Below are positions 33,429 through 42,413 of a DNA stretch of 64,000 nt, one piece after another. The stretch comes from Amborella trichopoda. Its lineage: Eukaryota > Streptophyta > Magnoliopsida > Amborellales > Amborellaceae. A program made the translations under genes and the position numbers. Below the pieces are notes generated by a model. The model worked only from the letters and a program-made list of their open reading frames with translations, ran no database searches and was not told the origin of the DNA. The first letter of the stretch is position 1. The number at the start of each line of letters is the position of its first letter. The stretch covers positions 3,741,997 to 3,805,996 of the forward strand of contig NW_006500103.1 of NCBI RefSeq assembly GCF_000471905.2, read 5' to 3'.

Positions 33429-34064
33429 GTGAACCAAATGGGAATAGAAGTGGACCCAATGAAAATTAAAGCTATCTCAGAAATGCCACCTCCAAAGAAT
33501 ATTCAAGAAATTCTTGGGCTGCAAGGTAGAGTACAGGCTATCCGAAGATTTATATCTCAATTAGTTGAGAAATGCGGCCATTTCAATTGTCTATTAAAGA
33601 AGGATACCCTGTGGGATGAGACATGTGAAAAAACCTTTGACCGTATAAGGGAGTACGTTTCTATCCCACCGATCTTGAGTCCACCTGATCTCAACAAACC
33701 TCTATTCCTTTACCTTGATGTGACAAATAAGACAATGTGGGCGATGTTAGGGCAATATAATGACCAAGGAAAAGAGAAGACCATCTACTACATCAGTAAG
33801 ACAATGATTGACTATGAAATACGATACTCGGATGTGGAAAAGCATTGTCTAACCTTAGTGTGGACAACTCAAAATTTGAGGCATTATGTGCTTTTTCATA
33901 CCATCAAGTTGATATCCAATAAGGATCCACTCAAGTATCTGCTAGAAAGACATGTTTTAAATGAACGATTAGCCAAATGGAGGATGATCCTAAGTGAATT
34001 TGCCATCGAATATGTTATTCAGAAATCAGTCAAGGGGCAAGCAATTGCCAATCATTTAGCCTAA
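33429..34064 (+). pseudogene. Gypsy RT connection and RNase H domain
   Basis: An open 211-codon frame: thumb/connection with EIDPMKIKAI-like start (seen as EVDPMKIKAISEMPPPKN), then the RNase H core PLFLYLDVTNKTMWAMLGQ, YYISKTMIDYEIRYSDVEKH and WRMILSEFAIEY. The arrangement is that of chromovirus/Tat pol. It is separated by a stop from the second RNase H-like domain. Confidence 0.85.
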
Positions 34065-34139
34065 CATACCTTACTTGACTGTGTCCCCATCAAAATAGAT
34101 CTCCCTAATGAGGATCTCTTTATCATTGAGGATCCCATT

Positions 34140-34500
34140 CGGGAGTTATACTTTGATGGGGCTAGGAATGAATATGACACTGGTGTCGGAGTCATCCTAT
34201 GCTCTTCAGAGAAAATAATGTTTCCAACCGCTATAAGGCTTAATTTTCCCTACACAAGCAACGTTGTAGAATATGAAGCCTTAATAGTTGGTCTCAATAA
34301 CACCCGTGAACTCCAAATTGAACAATTACGGGTCATGAGTGATTCTTTGCTTGTAATAAATCAAATTAACGAAGAATGGAAGGTTAAAGACAAAAAGCTC
34401 CAGCTCTACCAAGATTCAGTTGTAAAGTTGTCAAAATGCTTCAAAAAAGTAACCTTTCAACATGGGACTCGGAAAACAACCGGTTCGCCGATACCTTAGA
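34140..34500 (+). pseudogene. Gypsy second (archaeal-type) RNase H domain
   Basis: Begins RELYFDGARNEYDTGVGVIL, then VVEYEALIVGLNNTRELQI and VMSDSLLVINQINEEW. The aspartates in YFDGA and MSDSLL and the glutamate in EYEAL are the expected catalytic set. A second RNase H between pol RNase H and integrase is a known trait of Tat-lineage elements. A frameshift near 34480 joins it to the integrase frame. Confidence 0.8.
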
Positions 34501-35912
34501 CACTCTCACATCAATGGTGGATATTCCTCCCCAAATGAGTGTCCAATCATTCTACATTAGACACAAGAGTGATCCTTCTCCTCCCAAGATGGAGTCGAAA
34601 GAGCAAGATCAAGAACTAGAGAGGGGAGAAGAAGTGTTCACCCTTACGGCCAACCAGATAATCAAAGCGAAACCCTGGTATCATGATGTGTCAGTCTTAC
34701 TCAAAGATGGAACGTATCCCGAAGGAACCTCAAAGAAAGACGGGGATGCCTTAAGAAGATTCTTAATCAACTTCTTGATCAAAGACGACATCCTCTATAA
34801 GAAGTCTTTTGAAGGAATCCTCCTAAGGTGTATTGACCAACCAGAAGTCGACACGGTGCTCAAAGAACTGTACAACGAAGGAGGACACACAAGGGCATCA
34901 CTCTTATCTCAGAAAGTCAGAAGGCAAGGATACTACTGGACTATTATGGTCAAAGACTGTTGGAAATATGTGAAGAGGTGTCCTAAGTGTCAAGTTTATG
35001 GGGATCTCATACATGCTCATTCCATGCCACTCAATTCAACACCTCCTTTCTGGCCATTTTCCATGTGGACCTTGGACATAATAGAAATGATAACACCAAG
35101 ACCTTCTAATGGATACAGGTTTATCCTCATTGCTACTAAATATTTCACAAAGTGGGCCGAAGCTGCTTCATTCACCAAATTAGAAGGACAACATGTAACC
35201 AGATTTATTATAAATAACATCATCCATAGATTTAGAATCCCCGAAATGATTATCACTAATAATGGGACTAACTTCAAAAATGAAAAGGTAGCAAAGAAGT
35301 GTAAAAGATTTGGAATCGAGCATAAGTTCTCTTCGCTCTATTACCCTCAAGGCAATGGTCAAGCAGAAACGACCAACAAAACCCTCCTGAAGATCATCAA
35401 TCGAACCATAGAAGGTGACAACGACTAGCATGAGAAATTACAAGTTGCACTCTAGGCTTATAGAACCACTGAGAAAACAGCCTCAAGGATGACTCCCTAC
35501 TCAGTAGTCTATGGCATGGAGGTAGTATTTCCAATCAAAGTTGAAATACTTAGGGAACTTGCTCATAAAGAATCAGACTACAAGCAACAGGCTGAAGTTC
35601 GACTAGCCACTCTCGAAACCCTGGATGAGAGATGACTACGAGCAGTTGAGTAAATGATATTCTATCATCACTGAATTGAGCAAGCATATCAAAAGAAGCT
35701 AATACTCCGAGAATTTAGAGTTGGGGATCTAGTTCTAAAGAAATCTTCCATTCGACGATGTATCCTCACCCATTACGAAAGTTCAAGCCTAATTGGGAAG
35801 GACCATATTTCATAACCCAAACCCATTCGACAATTCCTATAAACTCAGGAACCTTGAAGGACAAGAACTGAATGATACTATCGATGCTATGTACCTCAAG
35901 AAATACTACTCC
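34501..35912 (+). pseudogene. Gypsy integrase, catalytic residue lost
   Basis: The zinc-finger part retains the CPKC pair (YVKRCPKCQVYGDL) and one histidine (GGHTRASLLSQKV). In the catalytic core, WTLDIIEMI supplies the first aspartate, ITNNGTNF has Asn where the second aspartate should be, and NGQAETTNK supplies the glutamate. A stop at 35426-35428 is followed by the C-terminal continuation (AYRTTEKTASRMTPYSVVYG, RVGDLVLKK) to about 35912, with further stops. Inactive. Confidence 0.88.
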
Positions 35913-36878
35913 TAAAAGAAAAAAAAAAGGGGGAGAAAATGAGCTTAGTCGACCTAGCAAAAAATTGAAGGATTAGGATGCTGAGACTGACTCCGAGTTT
36001 GAAGATCAAAGCTCGAGTGAAGCAATCCAAGGTGGAAAGATTCTATAAGAATTCGACAACCTTTGTCAAGGAAGTATCAGATACCAACTAGGGGCAAGGA
36101 AAATCTAAGGATAACCAAGACTGGGACCTCCTTGCCACTTGGAAGAAAGATTGATGATCGAGTTCTTATCTATTTTTTTTAGGACAAAGTGCCACAAGAA
36201 GGAAAAGAACGCCACCAACTCTTCTCCTCCGCCTCTGTTTCCATCTTCTTCAAAAGAAAAGAAAAAAAAAAATCCGTTGAGATGAAAATTGAAAAGAATC
36301 TCAAGCGTTAGAAAATATGCCACTGGGCTGGACACCTGAAAGGGACCCTAGCGGCAGAAAAAAAAAAAAAAAAAAATCTACAGCGCTGAAAATTCGAAAG
36401 GAACCTCGAGCGTTGGAAAAAAGGCTACCAGGTTGAACAACTAAAAGGGACCCCGGGGCGATATGAAAATAGAACTTCTTTATCTTTTTGTCTCTCCTCA
36501 AAAATCTCCAGAAATTTTTCTCTTTTCAAGTTAGAATGGCATCAGAAAGTAAAGAAAGACATTAGTCCAAGTAAAACTTGAAGAGGCTCAACTATTTGAA
36601 CTTCAAAAGAATGGTAGTAGAGGAACAAAATTGGAAGTCCAAGAATATTTTGAGCACTCTAAGGCACATCTCATATTATCCAAGACACCGGTTTGCTCGA
36701 AAAAACAAGAAAGAGTCTTCCTTGAATTGTGACATAAGAGCCAAGATTAGAAGATGATGAAGTACTTAGTGATTCCTCGTCCTGAAAGTCCCATCGTGGT
36801 TTCCTTCCCACCGTGTCTCATATGTCTACTTCTTTTCCATTCACCTGGTGCCCCAGGAGAATGCCAAAGAGGGGCAAC
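35913..36878 (+). other. Gypsy 3' untranslated region and polypurine tract
   Basis: About 1 kb with no conserved frame. Between 36295 and 36470 an imperfect repeat of about 95 bp occurs twice (AATCTCAAGCGTTAGAAAA and AACCTCGAGCGTTGGAAAA start the units). The polypurine tract CAAAGAGGGGCAAC directly precedes the 3' LTR. Confidence 0.7.
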
Positions 36879-38080
36879 TGTAGACACCCCCTCTAAATTC
36901 TGGCTAAGGGAACTCTTAAAAACCTCGATTCTGGTCCTAAAGGACTACACAAACCCTAGTAGACCATAGGTAACTTAGACCCAATTTAATTAACTTAAAA
37001 ATACCCAAATCATATCCCAACTTGAAGTAGAGCACAAGTGCTTTCCAATGGTCCAAGAATCGCCTGAATCAGACCTATAGATAAAACGATATAATAAATG
37101 ACAATTTAATCCCTGTGAGACCCAACTGTCGGGCCGCAGGCCGGGCTATAACGGGTCCGACAGGCCCAAACGGGGCCTAATGATGTAGACGCGGCATTTA
37201 TGATGTAGTTAATACGTTTTATGATGCAGTAAACGTGTTTTCTTTAATTAGATAAGGCTAAAACTTTAAGATAAATCCCAAAAAATCTGAAAACACTCCA
37301 AACAAATCAGAAAAAATCACCAATAGAGTTCTATGAATACCCCCTTCATAACTCAAAAGAAAGAGATCACAAACCACAAAGAAACCCCTTAGAAATTTTT
37401 GAAATTAGAAAAATAGCTCAAAAATACCCAAAAATAGGAAAAACCCTTAGAAAATTCTTGAAAATTTAGAAAAAATCCCCAAAAATCAGAAAAAATTAGA
37501 GAAAATCCTAGAATTCATATTCAACATATGGAGATCCCAAAATCTTTAGAAACCTAAGGAAATTCTCCTCCAATCCCAAAAAAAAGCCTAGGTAGATCCT
37601 ACCTAAAATTCTCAGTTTTTTCCCCTGCCTTGGGAACGCTAGATCTAGGTAAAAGAACGTTAGATCTACCAATTATAGTAAGCAAATGCATCCAAAAAAA
37701 GAGATGGTGGTGCAAATCAGAAGAGCGGCCTGATCCAAGCTCGAAACTCCGAGTTTCGGGTCCCTAGAGGTAAGTATATCTTTCTTTGCTTAATTTAGTT
37801 TGTTTTTCTTCATTTAATTATCCGTTTTATTATATATTTTTTTGGAAATTAATTCATCATAGATTTAATTAAATTTAGAAACGTTTTTTGTCAAAATATG
37901 GTTTTGGAGCTGGCGCTGTTAGTGGACCCACACCAAGACCGGATCTGTATAGATCTGGGATTTTCTGAGCCTATAATTCAAGTGACCCCACTTTCTCTAC
38001 CTTTTCAAAAAATAACTCAGTTTTTGCTAAGATTTGAGCAAATCTCATCACAAGGATTGGTGCAGATCTAAGCCTAAACA
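36879..38080 (+). repeat. Gypsy 3' LTR
   Basis: 1202 bp from TGTAGACACCCCC to AGCCTAAACA. About 60 bp longer than the 5' LTR, partly because of extra A-rich sequence near 37390-37440. The end is followed at once by P450 copy B sequence. Confidence 0.9.
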
Positions 38081-38462
38081 TGGCCGTATGGGGTGAAGTC
38101 CATCGTAGCACAATCGAAACTCAACAATTTTGCCGCACCGTCGAGGGGGTGGTTGGCGAAGTTCTCCTCATTCTTTGTGCGGCATTCCTTGGCCAATTCC
38201 CAATTACTAATCACCAGCATACGACGCCGACCTAGTCTGAGTGTGAAGGCGGGTTTGTACACATCGGCCATCTCGGTCAGTTTGTGGTACAGGAGCTTAT
38301 TGTCGGAGAGTAGATGGAGGTGGCCGATCACTGGAAGACCTCCGCCGAGTTCTGGTGCTTGGAATATTTATTCTTTTTTTTCTTCATTTTCAGCCATAGG
38401 TGGTGAAAGAAGAGGACAAAGAAGATTGCAAGGATGGGTTGAAGAAGAAGGTGGTAATTCAT
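38081..38462 (-). pseudogene. Cytochrome P450 CYP82-like copy B, 5' part of exon 1
   Basis: Starts at the ATG at 38462 (MNYHLLLQPILAIFF, equivalent to MDYLLLLQPILAIFF in copy C), with the hydrophobic anchor intact. A frameshift near 38331 in the hinge region moves the reading frame, after which PVIGHLHLLSDNKLL, FTLRLGRRRMLVISNWELAK and MDFTPYG follow. The catalytic N-terminal part ends at the LTR boundary at 38081. The rest of the exon is 12 kb away at 25499-26017. Confidence 0.92.
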
Positions 38463-39210
38463 GGAGGCTTGCAGGGCTTGTTGTGAAGGCCAGTGGGTGA
38501 GGGATTTCATAACCTATATTTCAGTTTTGCCTTTTAAAAGGCTCGAAGTTCTTGTGAAAGATAAATTTCTACCGCACTTAAACAAAAGCAGGTACAAGGA
38601 AGTTAGATGGAAAGAGCCATTTGGGAATAGAGTTTTATTCACATTTGGGCCCTTTGAATAAGTTGCTGGGCGGCGAAATGAGGGATTTCTTTTGGGACAG
38701 AAGTTAAGAGCTTGAGTGGATTCTCGACTAAGATAGATGAGAAATTTGGGTGCATCTCCTGTCACCAAGGGAATAATACAGGCATCATGGAATAAAAGGT
38801 TAATCATTGGCAAATCTAAATAATGGCACACTTTCTTCTTCTAACCAAGGGAATAATGCAGCCAATGAGCACGTTTTAAGTTCAACATGTTTGATGATGG
38901 AACCATAGAGCTATTGGGTTAATAGGGGTGGCAATGGGTTCGGGTTGAACCGCCGACAGATCACAAAGCTATTCGGTTGATGAGGGGTGGCAATCAAGTG
39001 GGACTAGGCCCAAAACGGGTCTGGTCCAGGTCCATGTGTTGGATTTGATAGGTCCAATTCAAATCCAAATGACTTGAATCACGTCACCCTAATGGGTCAG
39101 GTTAGGTCGGGTTTGAGTTGGGCTCGATCCTATTGGTATAAACCATATTAAATTTGTATACTATATAATAAATAAAATAATTCTTTTTATTTATAGAAAT
39201 GTATACAATA
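38463..39210 (-). promoter_or_regulatory. 5' flank of copy B, shared with copies C and D
   Basis: Homologous to 45698-46370 (copy C), and the proximal 200 bp also to 61056-61290 (copy D). The shared palindrome CCTTTTAAAAGG lies about 65 bp from the ATG. At the position of the TATA-like TATAAG in copy C, copy B has TTTAAG. The distal part holds a GGGGTGGCAAT transposon-end motif twice and ends in AT-rich DNA. Confidence 0.6.
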
Positions 39211-39400
39211 AGACCATTTACTTTTATTATAAAGAGATCACAATCGTCGATGACTGTTAGATTTGAAATCAAGTGGTTGACCTTTGGATTTAGAAGTTTT
39301 CATCAATTTATTTTAATGGTAGTGAAGGACTGAAATGCCCTTACAAACAATACTTAAAATATTGGGCCTTGTGTATATTTTGGTCAACTTTTTGTTGTGC
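39205..39400. mobile_element. MITE-like family M2, half copy
   Basis: TATACAATAAGACCATTTAC and GAAATCAAGTGGTTG correspond to the end and body of the elements at 19205 and 59565. The second end was not found. Confidence 0.4.
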
Positions 39401-40254
39401 CGGATATGTGTTCACACCAAACGTGGTGTAGCGTAGCAAAATCCTATAATAATTATGATTATTACACTAAATAATTATAAGAAGTTATAATAATAACAGA
39501 ATTTCATCATTTTATTCATAAATTCATCTTATTGTCATTATTAAATTTGGTGCATATTAATTAGCACTTGATTAAAATTTCAATAATTAACTAATAATAC
39601 TATATAATTATCATCATTTTAATAATAGAGCTATATTAAATAAACAAAATCCCAATTTGGATAGAGAAGTTTTGATTAAAGATCTCACATTATCTATCGC
39701 TTAGCAGCAAAGAGCTTTCACTTACCGCTTGCTGAGCAAGCCTCGAACCGGAGGTTAGGCTTGCTGCTGCGCAAGAACGTTAGCTACTCCGCTGGCTAAA
39801 TTAAGCAGTTTACACTCGTGTACTTTGTTTTGACAAGCTCAAGCCCAATCAGCAAGAAGTTTGTGCGCCAACCAGCGCGGATTCGCCAGGCTGGCCAAAC
39901 TCTTCGAACACTTCTTACAAGACCCTCCCTAAATAGTTCGCTTGGGTCGATCGCTCCCCGGCCCCTATATGTTCCGCGCCAAACCACGGGCAGTTTCATT
40001 CATAGGTCACTAGTCTGTTTACCTTGTTGCTGAATTTACATTCTTGGTATTGTATATAAGAAGAACTTGAGCTCAGCTTCGTCTACGGCTAGAGACTACG
40101 GCACCATATTATTTGATATTTTTTTATTGTTAAATTCTTATAATATAAGAAAATAACTTTTAAAGGTAAGTAGCTTTTATATTAAGAACACAATTAATAT
40201 GTACGTTATATTAATTAAGAACTTAACATACATGCATATGAGAGAAAGAGATTA
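39401..40254. other. Intergenic stretch with a GC-richer island at 39680-40080
   Basis: The flanks are AT-rich, but 39680-40080 has much higher GC and no long frame. At 39730-39742 the minus strand reads CCGGTTCGAGGC, close to a tRNA B-box, with a possible A-box about 45 bp upstream on that strand (TAGCTAACG). A TATATAAG sequence follows at 40053. Identity unknown; it could be a fragment of a short retrotransposon. Confidence 0.3.
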
Positions 40255-40440
40255 TTAGAGGGAGAGGAAGATGAAAATGAAAAGACATGCAGTGGAGATG
40301 GATGAGAGAGATAAGTTAGGAGGACAGACATGTAGTGGAGATGGATGTGAGAGATACGTTAGGAGGATAGAAATAAGTTAGGAGGACAGACATGTAGTGG
40401 AGATGGATGTGAGAGATACTTTAGGAGAAGAGAGAATCTG
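40255..40440 (+). repeat. Purine-rich tandem repeat
   Basis: Three imperfect copies built on ACATGTAGTGGAGATGGATG followed by TGAGAGATA and a TTAGGAGGA link, with spacing of roughly 50-65 bp. Noncoding. Confidence 0.8.
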
Positions 40441-40609
40441 ATATATATGTGTGCATAGAAAAGTCTTAAAAACGTTTGTAGACGATTTTGAACAGTGTTT
40501 CACCTCGTCACGAACAAGTTATGTTTATGGTGGTTTTTCAAACGGAGCCGCAACAGATGGCGCTATAAACATGGCAGTACCACGCGAAAAAAAGATTGTC
40601 TATTCGTGT

Positions 40610-40960
40610 GGTATGCATAATGTTGCAACCTTAAACAATCCAATTAAAGTGTATCTCTAAATTTTGTTGTAAATTTGATATAAAAAATTCTTAAAATGAC
40701 TTGAGAATCTATTTTTATCTCTAATTGAAAAATTTCAAACTTTAAAAATGGTTCAAAAAAAGTAGATCTATAAATATAAGAAACTCTTGAAAATGAATGA
40801 TCTAGATAATGTGTTGCAAGATACATTTTTTAGGGACTTGAAATCTTTTTTATTTATTTTTTTGATATTCATACATATAGACCTTTTATGATGGATTTTT
40901 GAGGTGCACCTTCAATTTTAAATTTTAAGGTTGCAACCTTATATTTCATTATTAAAATGA
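40610..40960. mobile_element. MITE-like element, family M1, inverted copy
   Basis: The ends are inverted: GTTGCAACCTTAAACAATCC on the left and, on the right, AAATTTTAAGGTTGCAACCT. The interior matches 18600-18960 in reverse orientation. No coding capacity. Confidence 0.6.
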
Positions 40961-41971
40961 TAATAATTATATAGTATTATTAGTTGATTATTAAAATTTA
41001 ACCAATATTGTTTAATATGCATCAGACTTGAGAATGGAAATTATATAAACTTATGAATAAAATGATAAAATTTTGAAATTATTTTAACTTCCTGTAATAA
41101 TTTTAAACATTAATTATAATTATTATATTATAATCATTGTGAAGAGAAATTTATTGAATTAACTCCTTCTAAGACCATGTTTTATTGAAAAATATTTTTC
41201 TATGATAAATATATTTCGGTGATTAGTACTAAATATCATGTGTTGCAGTACTAGTCTAGTTAACAACAAAAGAGTTAAAGAAAGGCCGGGATGGCAATCA
41301 ACCCTGACCCAATCCACACCTGCCGGATATACCCGACTTGGATTTGGGTATGGGTCCAAGTTTTGGATCCGTGTCCAAAAAAGGATACCCGGATAGTACC
41401 AGGTCCGGGTACATGTCCTTCTATACCCGACCCAATGGGTACCTGGACTTGAATTTTTAGTTTACCCAAAGGCCAAACTCCCTACCCTAAAATTGTTTCA
41501 ATACTTTTCGTCTTCCCATAGTCCCCCAAACGACCAAACCCCATCGCCATCCTCCCTCTATGCAATTCGCCCTTCTCAGTTTTTTGGAGAAATAGCTCTC
41601 TCGTTAGATCTCAAATGTCTCTCTCTCTAATAGCCTACCCCTAAAAAAATTAGTTCATTGTTGCTCACAATTGTAGGCTACAAAAAAGAAAGCTCATAAT
41701 GAAAGTGGCAATGGATCCGATCAGACCCAAGACCTGATGGGTACGTATATGGTCCAACTTTTGGACCCAACAGGGTGGGGTCCGAACCAAAACCTGGACC
41801 CGAACTATTGCCACCCCTAAAAATATGATATAGCATGCAACATTCTAAACCGTCGAACATAGTCCATAAAAAGAGATACAAGATCATGACTACAAACCCA
41901 TCTACCCTACTCCACATACTAAGATACATGCTCATCAAAAACAAAAGTAAACCTCGTTCTCTCTCTCGTTT
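40961..41971. other. Noncoding DNA 3' of the duplicated P450 exon
   Basis: AT-rich at 40961-41270. At 41283-41465 there is a block dense in GGGTATGGGTCC and ACCCGACCC motifs. At 41704-41820 a short palindromic element starts GTGGCAATGGATCCGA and ends ACTATTGCCACCCC. The last 60 bp before 41972 resemble the downstream flanks of copies C and D. Confidence 0.5.
41704..41820. mobile_element. Short hAT-like palindromic element
   Basis: About 117 bp with inverted ends (GTGGCAATGGATCC and, reversed, GGGGTGGCAATAGTTCGGG). GGGGTGGCAAT ends also occur at 38932, 38983 and 46172 and are a familiar hAT-type terminus in plants. The target duplication was not resolved. Confidence 0.45.
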
Positions 41972-42375
41972 TTACTCATAGAGATGAGAAGGCAGACGAG
42001 GAGTTAATAAAACACGAAGTGGAGTAGCTTTGGCAAGATTGAGGCCAAACCCTTCTCTCATATCAACACATTCACCGAAAGGTGTCTCCCATTCAAAAGC
42101 GTGTAATAAACGTGCAAGAGTGAGACTCAACACGTGCCAAGCAAAAGAAATTCCAGGGCAAGACCTACGCCCTGACCCAAAGGGTATAAACTCGTAATTG
42201 TTTCCCCATATATCTATGCCCACATGGCTCGTTAAGAATCGATTCGGATCGAAACGTTCTGGATCTGACCATACACGTGGATCCCTCTGTAACTTCCACG
42301 CATTGACAAGTAGACGGGTCCCACCATCGACATTAAATCCTCCAACGTGGCAGTCTTGAATGGCTTCAAAATGAG
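41972..42375 (-). pseudogene. Partial duplicate of the P450 C terminal exon
   Basis: An open minus-strand frame of about 133 codons with no ATG of its own. It covers AIQDCHVGGFNVDGGTRLLV, the FDPNRFLTSH block and the intact haem loop FGSGRRSCPG, ending LPSHLYE and a stop. It corresponds to the last two-thirds of exon 2 in copy C, with about a dozen residue differences, and lacks helix I and the ExxR motif. It begins about 40 bp downstream of the stop codon of copy C, so an unequal exchange or slippage duplicated the 3' end of the gene in place. It cannot encode a working enzyme alone, but the frame has stayed open. Confidence 0.88.
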
Positions 42376-42413
42376 CTCATCAATAAGAAAAGCAGACCTC
42401 CATCTCTGTCATT

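Larger units (their letters stand above)
26018..38080 (+). mobile_element. Tat-type Ty3/gypsy LTR retrotransposon, 12.06 kb, inserted in P450 copy B
   Basis: Bounded by two related LTRs and flanked by an imperfect 5-bp target duplication (TGGAC at 26013-26017, TGGCC at 38081-38085). Internal order is primer site, long T-rich leader, gag, protease, reverse transcriptase, RNase H, a second archaeal-type RNase H-like domain, integrase, then a long 3' untranslated region and polypurine tract. The dual RNase H layout marks the Tat lineage. Many stops and frameshifts and diverged LTRs show an old, non-autonomous copy. It lies antisense to the P450 gene. Confidence 0.92.

Noticed and set aside
39700..39790. 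tRNA gene
   Set aside because: A B-box-like sequence is present, but no cloverleaf or anticodon arm could be formed.
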